Positions 41,054 through 50,059 of a DNA stretch of 64,000 bases are shown piece after piece. The notes beneath the pieces are model-generated. The model was not told the origin of the DNA. It searched no databases and saw nothing but the letters and a program-made list of their open reading frames with translations. Made by a program: the position numbers and the translations under genes. Numbering within the stretch: the first letter of the stretch is position 1; every line of letters begins with the position of its first letter. The stretch is from UBA1163 sp049513055 (GTDB lineage Bacteria; Desulfobacterota; BSN033; UBA1163), in contig JBEKWN010000009.1 in NCBI GenBank assembly GCA_049513055.1, positions 1 through 64,000 of the forward strand, in the 5' to 3' direction.

Positions 41054-41676
41054 TTCAACTTTCATATTTAGATTATATCGCTGCGGAGGGGAAGAGCTTT
41101 CTTCACCGTCTCTCGCCGAAATTGAAAATCATCGGGATGGTCTTTGTTTTATTAGCCATTGTCACGTTGAGAAACCTTCCCGGATTTCTTCTCCTTTATG
41201 GAATTCTCCTTGCCCTTTTTTCCCTATCACGAATTCCGATTAAGATATTTTCTTTAACCTTCTATCCTCTTATCTTTGCCATTCTTTTCATCTTTATTTC
41301 GGGATTTCAAATCCATTTTATTCTTCTCATTTTTTTGAAGGTTCTCTGTGGCTCCACGGGAGTGGTTCTCCTTCTGGCTACCACTCCTTATCCGTCGATC
41401 TTTTCTGTCCTGGGAAGAGTCCTTCCCTCAACTTTTGTGACTGCTCTTTTTTTGACCTACCGATCAATCTTTATCCTCCTCAATATTTTCGAGGAGACAC
41501 AACATGCCCTCTACCTTCGCGGAGGATTTCAGTGGAGACATCCGTGGAGGAGCCTGATCAATATTTCCAATGCGTTCGGTCATTTGATTATTAAAGGAAT
41601 TGATGCCAGCGAGAAGATGTATGAATCCATGGTGTTCCGAGGGTTTCAAAACAAGATTTATTACAGGGGAGAATAG
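41050..41676 (+). CDS. cbiQ: CbiQ-type transmembrane component of the ECF transporter
   Basis: 208 residues from the ATG in the ATGA overlap with cbiM. LHRLSPKLKIIGMVFVLLAI is the usual start, with about five helices, and the cytoplasmic coupling motif LYLRGGFQWRHPWRSL plus RGF near the end (ESMVFRGFQNK) contact the ATPase. It joins the metal-binding CbiM to the energising CbiO. Reading-frame overlap shows tight translational coupling. Confidence 0.9.
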   Translation: MIQLSYLDYIAAEGKSFLHRLSPKLKIIGMVFVLLAIVTLRNLPGFLLLYGILLALFSLSRIPIKIFSLTFYPLIFAILFIFISGFQIHFILLIFLKVLCGSTGVVLLLATTPYPSIFSVLGRVLPSTFVTALFLTYRSIFILLNIFEETQHALYLRGGFQWRHPWRSLINISNAFGHLIIKGIDASEKMYESMVFRGFQNKIYYRGE

Positions 41677-41680
41677 GACC

Positions 41681-42541
41681 ATGAAGGAAGACGAAAGGAT
41701 TGTCGAAGTGGATTGCATTACCCATATCTATCCAGATATGACCAAAGTGCAGATTTGCGGTCTGGACTTTATTGTAAATCGAGGGGAGAGGGTTTCGATC
41801 CTGGGTTCCAATGGCTGTGGAAAGACGACCCTGCTCAAACACCTCCTGGGAGTGCTTATCCCAAAGGATGGAAGCGTTAAGGTTTTTGGGGTGGATCCCG
41901 GGAAGGAATATTCCAAGATCAGAGAAAAAATTGGCGTGGTCATGCAGGATGTAGATGAACAGATCCTCGGCCCGACAGTTTATGATGATATCCTCTTTGC
42001 TCCCTTAAACTATGGCATTGAGAAGAAAAAGGCAGAAGCCATGGCAAAGGTTGTGATCGAAAAGTTGAGTCTTGAATCGATCCAGAAGAAAATCGTGAAT
42101 TACCTCTCAGGCGGGGAAAAAAAGAAAGTGGCTTTAGCCGGAGCATTAGTGATGGAGCCAGACCTGCTGATCCTGGATGAGCCTTTTACAGGATTGGATC
42201 CTGTTTCAAGAAGAGATCTGATCCAGATTCTGAATGAGTTGAATAAGGAGAAAGGGATCACCTTCATCATAACACTCCACGAGGTTGATCTGGTACCAGA
42301 GATGACCGATATTCTTTACCTCATGCACGGACATGGGGATCTCAGCGAACGAGGAAGGCCAGATGAGATTTTTGGAAAATTTAAGGATTTAGAAAGTTAT
42401 AATTTGGTAGAACCCACTCTGACGAAACTCTTCAAGGGATTAAAAAAGGAAGGGCTCGATTTTGGAGACCCCCTCCGTATTGATGAGGCAATCCAATCGA
42501 TTAAAAGACACTGGGAAGAGAAAAAAAAAGCTAATAGCTGA
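41681..42541 (+). CDS. cbiO: CbiO-type ATPase of the ECF transporter
   Basis: 286 residues from the ATG after GGGGAGAATAGGACC. Walker A LGSNGCGKTTLLKHLL (about 43), Q-loop VMQDVDEQILGPTVYDDILF, ABC signature YLSGGEKKKVALAGAL (about 140), Walker B LLILDEPFTGLDP and H-loop TLHEVDLVPEM are all intact. It hydrolyses ATP to power metal uptake. The short repeat AGCTGATAGC/GATGGCTGATAGC lies around its stop. Confidence 0.93.
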   Translation: MKEDERIVEVDCITHIYPDMTKVQICGLDFIVNRGERVSILGSNGCGKTTLLKHLLGVLIPKDGSVKVFGVDPGKEYSKIREKIGVVMQDVDEQILGPTVYDDILFAPLNYGIEKKKAEAMAKVVIEKLSLESIQKKIVNYLSGGEKKKVALAGALVMEPDLLILDEPFTGLDPVSRRDLIQILNELNKEKGITFIITLHEVDLVPEMTDILYLMHGHGDLSERGRPDEIFGKFKDLESYNLVEPTLTKLFKGLKKEGLDFGDPLRIDEAIQSIKRHWEEKKKANS

Positions 42542-42573
42542 TAGCCGATGGCTGATAGCGGGAAATTTTCAGA

Positions 42574-43584
42574 ATGAGACTTGGCAATCTCCAACTCGAC
42601 CATCCTCTTTTTTTGGCACCGATGTCAGGGATTACGGATTATCCCTTCCGCCAACTGGCAAGGGAGATGGGGTGCGGTCTGGTCTTTACGGAGATGGTCA
42701 GTGCAGAGGGGTTGATAAGAAAGGGGGAAGCGTTTTTAAAAATCAAGAAGGATGAGCATCCGGTCTCTGTTCAACTCTTTGGTTCAAATCCGGAAGTCAT
42801 AGCCGAAGCTGCTCAGATGGCTGAGGCAATGGGTGCAGATGCCATTGACTTCAATATGGGATGCCCGGCCAAACAATTAGTTGAAGCTGAAGCAGGGGTT
42901 GATTTAATGCGATTCCCAGAAAAGGTGAAAGAGATTCTTACAATGGTGAGGAGGGAAGTGAAGAGTCCTCTCACCATCAAAATTCGTTCTGGATGGGATA
43001 GTAAACATATCAATGCTGTGGAGATTTCTAAAATCGCTGAAGACTGCGGGATCGATGCAATCTCTATTCACCCCAGAACAAAAGACCAGGGGTTTCGCGG
43101 CCGGGCGGATTGGAACTTGATCGGCGAGGTGAAGAAGGCGGTCCGTATTCCTGTTGTTGGAAATGGAGATGTGACCCAACCCTCTCTAGCCAAGGAGATG
43201 TTAGAAGAAACGGGTTGTGATGGGGTAATGATTGGAAGAGGAGCATTAGGGAACCCGTGGATCTTCGGTTTTAGAAATTCCATGCATTTAGAGGGAGAAC
43301 CGGTGACACTTCCTTCTCTGGAGGAGAGGAAAAACATGATCCATTATCATTTCTTGCTGACTCAAGCCCATTATGGTGAAAAAGGGGCGGTGAAAGAGAT
43401 CCGGAAACATGTTTACTGGTATACGAAGGGGCTTCCTTGCTGCGCCTCCTTCCATTCAAAATTATCAGGCTTAAGAGAAAAAGAGGCTCTGTTCGAAGCG
43501 ATCCATTCTTATTTTGATTTTGTTCAAAGGAGGAATCAATGCCAATCGTTCGGGTCGGCAAAAAACAGATCAGTTACTGGATAG
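42574..43584 (+). CDS. dus: tRNA-dihydrouridine synthase (Dus family)
   Basis: 336 residues. LFLAPMSGITDYPFRQLARE (FMN-site start), FTEMVSAEGLI, VQLFGSNPEVIAEAAQ, IDFNMGCPAKQ with the catalytic-type Cys (about 97), IKIRSGWDSK, IHPRTKDQGF, VVGNGDV and DGVMIGRGALGNPWIF make it a complete Dus, nearest to DusB/Bacillus-type enzymes. It reduces uridines in the tRNA D-loop using NADPH. Its end overlaps the next gene by 46 bp, so the two are co-expressed. Confidence 0.93.
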   Translation: MRLGNLQLDHPLFLAPMSGITDYPFRQLAREMGCGLVFTEMVSAEGLIRKGEAFLKIKKDEHPVSVQLFGSNPEVIAEAAQMAEAMGADAIDFNMGCPAKQLVEAEAGVDLMRFPEKVKEILTMVRREVKSPLTIKIRSGWDSKHINAVEISKIAEDCGIDAISIHPRTKDQGFRGRADWNLIGEVKKAVRIPVVGNGDVTQPSLAKEMLEETGCDGVMIGRGALGNPWIFGFRNSMHLEGEPVTLPSLEERKNMIHYHFLLTQAHYGEKGAVKEIRKHVYWYTKGLPCCASFHSKLSGLREKEALFEAIHSYFDFVQRRNQCQSFGSAKNRSVTG

Positions 43585-44327
43585 GGAGAAAGGGTCTTTT
43601 AGAGGAAAGGGAGACAGTTCTCTTCATCCATGGAGCTGGAGGAGGACAGTATACGTGGAGCTATCAAAAGGGTTTTTTGGAGAAGCAATTTAATCCTATC
43701 ATCATCGAACTTCCTGGCCATGGGGAATCAGAAGGAGAGGGTGAGGAGGAGATCGGAAGGTATGCTGAACATGTTCTTGCCTTTTTAAAGGCTATGGATC
43801 TCCAAAAAGTTTTTCTCGTTGGCCATTCAATGGGTGGAGTAATCGTCCAGACATTGGCCTTGACTCAGGCAGAAGTGATTAAAGGGATCGTATTAGTAGG
43901 AACCGGAGCGAGGTTAAAGGTTCTTCCTGTGATCCTAAATGGGATCAAGGACAACTTTGAGGAGACGGTTCGAAAAATAAACCAATTTGCCTACTCTCGG
44001 AAGGCTCCGTCGGATTTAATTGAGAAGGGTATTTCCATTATGCTGCAATGTCAACCGGAGGTTCTCTATGGCGACTTTCTGGCCTGTGACCGGTTCGACC
44101 TCATTAATGAGGTAGAGAAAATCGTTCTTCCCACGCTTCTCCTCTGTGGAGATGATGACCAACTCACCCCTGTAAAGTATTCCCAATTCCTTCATAGTCG
44201 GATCAAAGGTTCGAAACTGGAGATTCTTCCCAATGCCGGCCATATGGTGATGATGGAAGCACCTCAGGCCTTCAATGAAAAGATTAGAGAATTTATTTCT
44301 AACCCCACTTTTTCTGAAAATAGTTAA
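43539..44327 (+). CDS. alpha/beta-hydrolase
   Basis: 262 residues. The oxyanion region is LFIHGAGGGQYTWSYQ, the nucleophile elbow VGHSMGGVI (Ser near 96), the Asp in LLCGDDDQLTPVKYSQFL, and the final His in NAGHMVMMEAP. The fold is typical of esterases, lipases and C-C hydrolases (MhpC/BioH-like), so substrate is not predicted. It begins inside the 3' end of dus, after AAAGGAGGAATCA. It converges with the next gene, overlapping by 29 bp. Confidence 0.88.
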   Translation: MPIVRVGKKQISYWIGRKGLLEERETVLFIHGAGGGQYTWSYQKGFLEKQFNPIIIELPGHGESEGEGEEEIGRYAEHVLAFLKAMDLQKVFLVGHSMGGVIVQTLALTQAEVIKGIVLVGTGARLKVLPVILNGIKDNFEETVRKINQFAYSRKAPSDLIEKGISIMLQCQPEVLYGDFLACDRFDLINEVEKIVLPTLLLCGDDDQLTPVKYSQFLHSRIKGSKLEILPNAGHMVMMEAPQAFNEKIREFISNPTFSENS

Positions 44328-45222
44328 ACCAGATAAAGAAGAGGATTTCGAAGGGAATGGTGACCGCAGCGGGAATTGCGGCCCTCTCATTGAAGAGGAC
44401 GATGGTGATCGCAGCCGCCAGGCCAAGATTTTTAAACGATCCAAAAAGGACGTAACTCATCCTCCGCTCCCTGCTGGTCCCAGCCAGTCTTGAGAAAAGG
44501 TCAACGAGGTGACCGCTCACAAAAGTTCTTAAAAAAGCGATCGAGGAGACGAGGATTAGGATATCGAAGTGGCTGAGGAAGGTAGAACGGTTCATTCCGA
44601 TGACCACATAGATGATGAGAAAGAAGGCGAGATTAACAAGGATGTTGGTATTTTCTTTGATCTGATGAAAGACCTTCCATTTCAGAAGCACTCTGGATAC
44701 TATAAATGGGATGAGGATCATCTGAACTAAGACAGAGATCAGTTTGAGGGGCTCGATCCTGCCTACCTCCAAGAACTGAAATGAAATGAGGGGAGCCACT
44801 ATTAAAGCCAAGAGATAGAGGCTTGCAGAGCCAATCAGGGAGACCATCATCTCTCCCTTCAAGAGATAGGTGAAAGGCAGTACGGCCACCGCTGAAGGAA
44901 TGGCTGCCATCACTACGAAACCCGCATAGAGGTCGCGGTCTTTAATGAGAAGGTGATTGAGCAAAAGGATCATTCCGCTTAAAAAGAAGTAGTTGGTCAA
45001 AAAAACGAAAAGGATGTCGCGGATATATTTTTTTACATGAATGATTTCAAAAAGGGTTATTTGTGTGGTCGAGAGAGACATAATTAAGACGAGGGCGGGC
45101 AAAATGCATTCTTTTAACAAAGAAGCATAATCTCCGAAGGTCAATCCGAGAAGAAAGGCAATGAGAAAAACGAGATTACTGTTCTTCAGATAATGGGACA
45201 GAAATGATGAAGTCATTAGCAC
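44299..45222 (-). CDS. bile acid:sodium symporter-like membrane transporter
   Basis: 307 residues in about ten helices. LIAFLLGLTFGDYASLLKEC, then LPALVLIMSLSTTQITLFE, MAAIPSAVAVLPFTYLLKGE and GSFKNLGLAAAITIVLFNER resemble SBF/BASS-type transporters, including the crossed-helix positions (PSAVA and KNLGLA). Start is GTG at 45222 or ATG at 45216. The substrate is unknown; an anion such as a bile-acid analogue or arsenite is typical of the superfamily. Divergent from prmA. Confidence 0.75.
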   Translation of the reverse strand: MLMTSSFLSHYLKNSNLVFLIAFLLGLTFGDYASLLKECILPALVLIMSLSTTQITLFEIIHVKKYIRDILFVFLTNYFFLSGMILLLNHLLIKDRDLYAGFVVMAAIPSAVAVLPFTYLLKGEMMVSLIGSASLYLLALIVAPLISFQFLEVGRIEPLKLISVLVQMILIPFIVSRVLLKWKVFHQIKENTNILVNLAFFLIIYVVIGMNRSTFLSHFDILILVSSIAFLRTFVSGHLVDLFSRLAGTSRERRMSYVLFGSFKNLGLAAAITIVLFNERAAIPAAVTIPFEILFFIWFNYFQKKWG

Positions 45223-45277
45223 CCCATCTCATTTCAAAATAATTTATCCTCCCCGCAGATCAATTTCAAGTAGGGTC

Positions 45278-46222
45278 ATGGAAAAAAGCAATGAGAACAA
45301 ATTGACAACCCGAGAACCTGATGATAGGTATATTCCGATGAAGCGTTGGTTGGTCGTGGACCTTTCCATCCCAAAGGAATTCGGAGAAGCGGTCTCAAAC
45401 TTCTTGATCGAGCAAGGAGCCACAGGCATTGAAGAGGTCGGTGGAGATTTAAAATGGGAAAAGCTGAGGACTTATTTCCCGCAGGACGGAAAAGAGAAAA
45501 GAATTCTTCATTCTCTCCATCGCTATTTGAAATCACTGAAGAAGATCGCCCCTGAAATTCCCCGCGCACACATTAAGACCGCCTTTCTTCCTGAACAGGA
45601 TTGGAGTGAGAATTGGAAAAGGTTTTTTAAACCTGTTCACGTGACATCCAGATTTGTGGTGAAGCCACCCTGGTCTAAGATTCGATTAAAAAGGGAGCAG
45701 ATTCCCATTGACATCACCCCAGGAATGGCCTTTGGTACAGGAACTCATGCCACAACCATCCTCTGCATCCAAGCACTGGAAGAGAGACTCAAGAAGAGGA
45801 GGCTATCCGCTCTTGATGTAGGAACAGGTTCAGGGATTCTTTCCATCATCGCAGCTAAATTAGGAGCTAAGGAGGTCTGGGGGATAGACATTGATGGCGT
45901 AGCAGTGGAGATTGCCAGAGAAAATGTGGAGAAGAACCATGTTTCGAGTATCGTCAAGATAAGAAAAAGAAGCATAGGGGATCTTCAAAAAAAGTTTGAC
46001 GTAATAGTAGCCAATATCGATCTCAAGAGTTTGAGAAGGATGAGAAGACCTCTTCTGAACCACCTCAAGAACGAGGGTTGGCTTATCCTATCAGGAATAT
46101 TGGAAAAGGAAGAAGAGATACTTCGTGAACATTACTTAAAAACAGGACTCCTACGATGGATCAAAGTCGCTCAAGAAGGGGAGTGGGTCTGCCTTACCTT
46201 TAAGAGAAAGAAGGAACGTTAG
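45278..46222 (+). CDS. prmA: ribosomal protein L11 methyltransferase
   Basis: 314 residues. An N-terminal substrate-recognition domain is followed by PGMAFGTGTHATTILCIQAL and the SAM site LDVGTGSGILSIIAA (about 180-195), then WGIDIDGVAVEIARENVEKN, VIVANI and LILSGILEKEEE. It trimethylates L11 on its lysines. The first 20 residues (MEKSNENKLTTREPDDRY) are atypical; an in-frame ATG at 45338 gives MKRWLVVDLSIP, which looks more like other PrmA starts, though neither has a strong ribosome-binding site. It is followed 4 bp later by rsmE, a common pair. Confidence 0.93.
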   Translation: MEKSNENKLTTREPDDRYIPMKRWLVVDLSIPKEFGEAVSNFLIEQGATGIEEVGGDLKWEKLRTYFPQDGKEKRILHSLHRYLKSLKKIAPEIPRAHIKTAFLPEQDWSENWKRFFKPVHVTSRFVVKPPWSKIRLKREQIPIDITPGMAFGTGTHATTILCIQALEERLKKRRLSALDVGTGSGILSIIAAKLGAKEVWGIDIDGVAVEIARENVEKNHVSSIVKIRKRSIGDLQKKFDVIVANIDLKSLRRMRRPLLNHLKNEGWLILSGILEKEEEILREHYLKTGLLRWIKVAQEGEWVCLTFKRKKER

Positions 46223-46226
46223 AGTG

Positions 46227-46964
46227 ATGTCGAGATTTTATGTTCCTCAACCTCGGATTGAGAAGGGGATGCTCAAGATTGAAGGCGATGAGGTAAAACA
46301 TATTCGAAAGGTTCTCCGCCTCAAAGCAGGAGATGAGATCATCGTCTTCGATGGTTTGGGCAAGGAGTTTGAAGGTGCAATTGTTGAAGAAGGGCTCTCC
46401 TCTGTCGTGATTAAGATTCAAAATATTTTCTCCTCAAAAAGAGATTCTCCCTTAGAAGTTACTCTGGCCCAAAGCCTCCTCAAGGGTGAGAAGATGGACT
46501 ACTTGATCCAGAAGGCCACGGAGTTAGGGGTCAAAGAGATCATTCCTTTTTTCTCCTCCCGTTCAGTACCTCTTTTAGAAAAATCGAAAAAACTGAAACG
46601 CCATCATCGATGGGAAAAAATTGCCATTGAGGCCTCCAAACAATGTGGAAGAGGAGTGGTTCCAAAGATTGAATCCCTCCAAGACTATTCCGATATGCTT
46701 CAAACTGCTTCACCAGACACCCTCCGTCTTATTCTCTGGGAAAAAGAAGGGATCAAGTTAAAAGAAATATTGGAAAGATTAAAAGAAAAGAAAAAGATCT
46801 TTTTTATTATTGGACCAGAAGGAGGATTTAGCCAGTTGGAGGTTGATGAGGCGAAAAAAACCGGATTCATCCCTGTTACATTGGGGAGGAGGATATTAAG
46901 GGCTGAAACAGCAAGTCTCTGTTTTCTCAGCATTCTTCAATATGAAAAGGGGGATATAGGATAA
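46227..46964 (+). CDS. rsmE: 16S rRNA m3U1498 methyltransferase
   Basis: 245 residues from the ATG 3 bases after a GTG. SRFYVPQPRIEKGMLKIEGD EVKHIRKVLRLK forms the PUA-like N-terminal domain; the SPOUT knot holds EKMDYLIQKATELGVKEIIP, IEASKQCGRG, FIIGPEGGFSQLEVDEAK and LGRRILRAETASLCFLSILQ. It methylates U1498 at N3 in the decoding centre. Coupled to prmA. Confidence 0.95.
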   Translation: MSRFYVPQPRIEKGMLKIEGDEVKHIRKVLRLKAGDEIIVFDGLGKEFEGAIVEEGLSSVVIKIQNIFSSKRDSPLEVTLAQSLLKGEKMDYLIQKATELGVKEIIPFFSSRSVPLLEKSKKLKRHHRWEKIAIEASKQCGRGVVPKIESLQDYSDMLQTASPDTLRLILWEKEGIKLKEILERLKEKKKIFFIIGPEGGFSQLEVDEAKKTGFIPVTLGRRILRAETASLCFLSILQYEKGDIG

Positions 46965-46996
46965 AAAGAGGGCCGATTCCATTCAAGAACCGGCCC
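46964..46996 (-). terminator. intrinsic terminator (minus strand)
   Basis: On the minus strand GGGCCG and CGGCCC pair with further weak pairing inside, followed by CTCTTTTT. It fits the small cysteine-rich gene at 47163-47026 and sits just after rsmE, so it may be bidirectional. Confidence 0.65.
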
Positions 46997-47025
46997 AACC
47001 AGAAAGGAGGGGTATGAAGAGGTAT

Positions 47026-47163
47026 TTATGCAGCCTTTTTCTCTAAATTATCGACAAATTCCTTATAGGTCTTACATTCTTGGATAAGTTTACACTTTCT
47101 CCGACAGACTTCAACATGAATTTTTGGACTTCCTTTCCTTTTATCACAAATAAGATAACTCAT
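47026..47163 (-). CDS. 45-aa four-cysteine protein
   Basis: MSYLICDKRKGSPKIHVEVC, then RRKCKLIQECKTYKEFV, ending NLEKKAA. Cysteines at 6, 20, 24 and 30 could bind a metal. GGGGGATTTAAA precedes the ATG and an intrinsic terminator follows 30 bp after the stop, which together make a real single-gene transcript likely. I have no function for it. Confidence 0.65.
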   Translation of the reverse strand: MSYLICDKRKGSPKIHVEVCRRKCKLIQECKTYKEFVDNLEKKAA

Positions 47164-47506
47164 TTTAAATCCCCCTTTCTACCTATTTGCAGCCAGTCAA
47201 GACGGGAACTGATAATCTATATTTAGAATTGAGGATATTTTAGAACACAAAATATAGGAATGTCAAGAAAAAAATTTAAAAATTTATAAAATAATTTATA
47301 TATAATTTCAATAAGTTACAATTTTAAAGGAAAGTAAAATAACAATTTTTTAAATCATCTTAATGAAATTTAAGGGATATAGTCTCATTTCTTCTATTTG
47401 GGGGTATGAAGACAAGATTGGCCACAGGAAGCTTTATGAAAGGGTTTTTTAAGGATTGGGGGCTGGTTTGAAAGGGTTTTTTCTTCGATAGCTGTGCCTA
47501 GACGTT
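47164..47506. other. 343 bp AT-rich non-coding stretch
   Basis: From 47220 to 47400 the sequence is very AT-rich with A- and T-runs and no open frame; it could hold promoters for the minus-strand small gene. From 47400 a short stretch leads into the ExbD-like remnant. No gene, repeat or RNA was recognised. Confidence 0.4.
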
Positions 47507-47900
47507 CTACTCCTGCGTTTTTCGCACATCGAGAACTTGAACCACTCGGTCGAAGACCACGCTCTTATCCGCCCGGACAATCACCGGCCTCGCTTTGTTA
47601 AAAGCAATGAGGGATTTCAATCTCTGTCTTTAAATCTCTGAGGTTCTTGGGTTGGTTCTTGAGGAAGATTTTATTTCGATTGTTGATCGTGACCACAACG
47701 GGCTCAGTCTGGTCTACTGGTGATTTGATATTGGCCTGAGGAAGTTTCACAATGATTCGAAAATCTCTTGCAGGGTTGAAGGGGTAGACCAAGCTGAAAG
47801 AAATGAAGAAGAAGATAAATATGTTTAGAATAATGTCGGTGATAGCAACCAATTCTAAGAAAAGGACTGTGCTTCGATGGGTTTTATTTTCGTTGTCGGA
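47507..47900 (-). pseudogene. frameshifted ExbD/TolR-like gene
   Basis: On the minus strand the frame ENKTHRSTVLFLELVAITDI then ILNIFIFFFISFSLVY gives the single membrane helix and the FTDxxLxxx-type segment. PARDFRIIVKLPQANIKSPV follows, with a stop near 47598. One base out of phase, the protein continues AFNKARPVIVRADKSVVFDR VVQVLDVRKTQE to a TAG at 47507. The pieces together form an almost whole ExbD-like protein without a visible start codon. A true intact ExbD (58161) exists in the window, so this is probably a decayed paralogue. Confidence 0.7.
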
Positions 47901-47905
47901 TAAAG

Positions 47906-47936
47906 ATAAAAAAATAGGGCAATTGAAATTGCCCTA
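47906..47936 (-). terminator. intrinsic terminator of the tRNA-Phe gene
   Basis: TAGGGCAATT and AATTGCCCTA pair perfectly across two bases and, on the minus strand, are followed by a run of seven T. It lies 15 bp past the tRNA 3' end. Confidence 0.85.
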
Positions 47937-47950
47937 AGTTGAAAACAAAG

Positions 47951-48023
<73 letters not shown>

Positions 48024-48048
48024 ATCATGAATAATTAGAAAATTTATA

Positions 48049-48990
48049 TTACAACCCCTCTGATGTGTCAAGAGATAGTTTATCCTTTGGTTGAGTCTTT
48101 CTCGTTAAAACTTCTGGATGAATTATCCTCACTAGTGCCTCTAGCCCTTCTGCGATCCTAGGCGTGGGGCGATCCACTAAATTTGAGTCTATAACATAGA
48201 TCGCATTCATTTTTACTGCAGGGATACTTTCCCAATTCTGCCACTTTTTGACCAAATTCAAATAGTTTTTTTTGCTCTCCATGGAGCTCATGATAATGAT
48301 CTCCGGAGCCTTTAATAGGATAGTCTCTATGCTATACGAGGGATAGCTCATCAATTCATTTTCCGATATACTCCTTCCCCCAGCCAACCGGATGAGATCA
48401 TCGGCGAGTGTACCCTTCCCCACTGTTATCATAGGAACATCTCCTACCTGAAAGAAAACCTTTGGTTTAGAAAGAGATCGGGTAAGGGTGATGATATTCT
48501 CCCTTTTGTTAACCATATCTTTTATCATTCTTCTCGATTCTTTTTCTCTCCCCACAACATCTCCAATATTTTTGATTGTCCCCATCACTCCATCGAAACC
48601 CTTTGGATCGATTAAATAGACGGGGAAGCCAAAATCGTTGAGACGATGAACGGTATCCATCCGATTGCCATCCCTAATCCCAATGATCAGATCGGGTTTT
48701 AACGAGACAATCTTTTCAATATCGGGATTCACAAACCCTCCGATCCTCGGTTTGTTCAAAACGGCTTCAGGATAATCGCAAAAGTTTGTGATGGCTGCTA
48801 TTTCCTCATTCAGTCCTAAAGCAAATAGGATTTCCGTAATGCTAGGGGCAAGGGATATAATCCTTCTTGCAGAATGAGGAATTTTAACCTTCCTCCCTAT
48901 CTCGTCGGTCAATAGGCGTTCTTTCCCCTCAACGGAAATATTAAGAAGGAGGCTGATCACCAAGGCTAAGAGAAGCGATTTTCTAATCAT
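48049..48990 (-). CDS. btuF: periplasmic cobamide-binding protein (BtuF-like)
   Basis: 313 residues. A signal peptide (MIRKSLLLALVISLLLNISV EG) leads to TDEIGRKVKIPHSARRIISL APSITEILFALGL, PRIGGFVNPDIEKIVSLKPD LIIG and VFFQVGDVPMITVGKGTLAD DLI, all as in type III ABC binding proteins of the B12/iron-siderophore class. Its partners BtuC and BtuD (permease and ATPase) are not in the operon. It overlaps cobT by ATGA. Placement at the end of a riboswitch-controlled operon favours cobamide over siderophore as ligand. Confidence 0.88.
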   Translation of the reverse strand: MIRKSLLLALVISLLLNISVEGKERLLTDEIGRKVKIPHSARRIISLAPSITEILFALGLNEEIAAITNFCDYPEAVLNKPRIGGFVNPDIEKIVSLKPDLIIGIRDGNRMDTVHRLNDFGFPVYLIDPKGFDGVMGTIKNIGDVVGREKESRRMIKDMVNKRENIITLTRSLSKPKVFFQVGDVPMITVGKGTLADDLIRLAGGRSISENELMSYPSYSIETILLKAPEIIIMSSMESKKNYLNLVKKWQNWESIPAVKMNAIYVIDSNLVDRPTPRIAEGLEALVRIIHPEVLTRKTQPKDKLSLDTSEGL

Positions 48991-50057
48991 ATTTTCTCTG
49001 AAACTCCCGCCTCAGCAAAGGTTGCCATTTCGTTGAGAATCTTAAGGCTGGCCTCGATTAGAAATATGCCCAAGGCCGCCCCGGTCCCCTCACCTAATCT
49101 CATATTAAGGTTCAGCAAAGGTATCAGGCTGAGGTGTTCCAATATCCTTCTATGTCCTGGTTCAGCTGATTGATGAGAGGCGATGAGGTAGGGCCTTACT
49201 TGAGGTGAAAGGGATGTGGCGACCAAGGCTGCTGCACCAGAAATGAAGCCATCGATCACAACAGGGATCCGATATCTGGCCCCTGCCAAAATCAACCCTA
49301 CAATTCCTCCGATCTCAAATCCTCCTACCTTAGACAGGACATCGATCGCATCCTTTGGATCGGGCTGATTGAGTGCGAGGGCTTTTTGGATTACCTTCAC
49401 CTTTCGTTTCCATCCCTCTTCGTCTAGGCCTGCTCCCTTTCCCGTCACTGCGGCAACATCCACTCCTGTTAAAGCAGATGTGATAGCGCTGGACGGGGTG
49501 GTGTTTCCAATTCCCATATCACCCGTTCCCAGGATATCCATCCCTTTTGTCAACTCCTCTTCCACAAGCTCCATCCCGGCCTCAATGGAACGAATAGCTT
49601 CCTCCCGACTCATGGCAGGCCCTTCGGCCATATTGTCAGTCCCCAGGGCTACTTTTTTATCTTTCAATTGAGGGTGTCGTTCAAGTACTGAGGCAACACC
49701 CAGGTCTGCTACGATGACCCTTGCCCCGACTTGTCGTGCCAAGACATTGATCGCTGCACCTCCACGAAGGAAGTTATAGACCATCTGGGGAGTCACTTCA
49801 GACGGATAGGCGCTCACACCTTTCCGGGTAACCCCGTGGTCTCCGGCCAGTGTAAATATGACTTTGTGGATGATTCGGGGCCTTGCGTCCCCTTTTATTC
49901 CAGCTACCTGAATAGAAAGGAACTCAAGTTGACCCATTGAACCTTGCGGTTTGGTCAGATTGTCCTGCCTCATTCTCGCCTCTGCCATGGCCCTCTCGTC
50001 CAAAGGTTTAATGCTGTTGATTGCTTGATTAATTTTATCCATCATTCTCCCTCTCAA
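48987..50057 (-). CDS. cobT: nicotinate-nucleotide:dimethylbenzimidazole phosphoribosyltransferase
   Basis: 356 residues, full length. LTKPQGSMGQLEFLSIQVAG, FTLAGDHGVTRKGVSAYPSE (base-binding), MDILGTGDMGIGNTTPSSAI and LRLGEGTGAALG are CobT signatures (the last as MRLGEGTGAA). It activates lower-ligand bases as alpha-ribosyl phosphates for cobamide assembly. Overlaps btuF and starts 2 bp after cobS. ATTCTCCCTCTC-complement region precedes its start with a modest ribosome-binding site (GAGGGAGA). Confidence 0.95.
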   Translation of the reverse strand: MRGRMMDKINQAINSIKPLDERAMAEARMRQDNLTKPQGSMGQLEFLSIQVAGIKGDARPRIIHKVIFTLAGDHGVTRKGVSAYPSEVTPQMVYNFLRGGAAINVLARQVGARVIVADLGVASVLERHPQLKDKKVALGTDNMAEGPAMSREEAIRSIEAGMELVEEELTKGMDILGTGDMGIGNTTPSSAITSALTGVDVAAVTGKGAGLDEEGWKRKVKVIQKALALNQPDPKDAIDVLSKVGGFEIGGIVGLILAGARYRIPVVIDGFISGAAALVATSLSPQVRPYLIASHQSAEPGHRRILEHLSLIPLLNLNMRLGEGTGAALGIFLIEASLKILNEMATFAEAGVSEKI

Positions 50058-50059
50058 TT

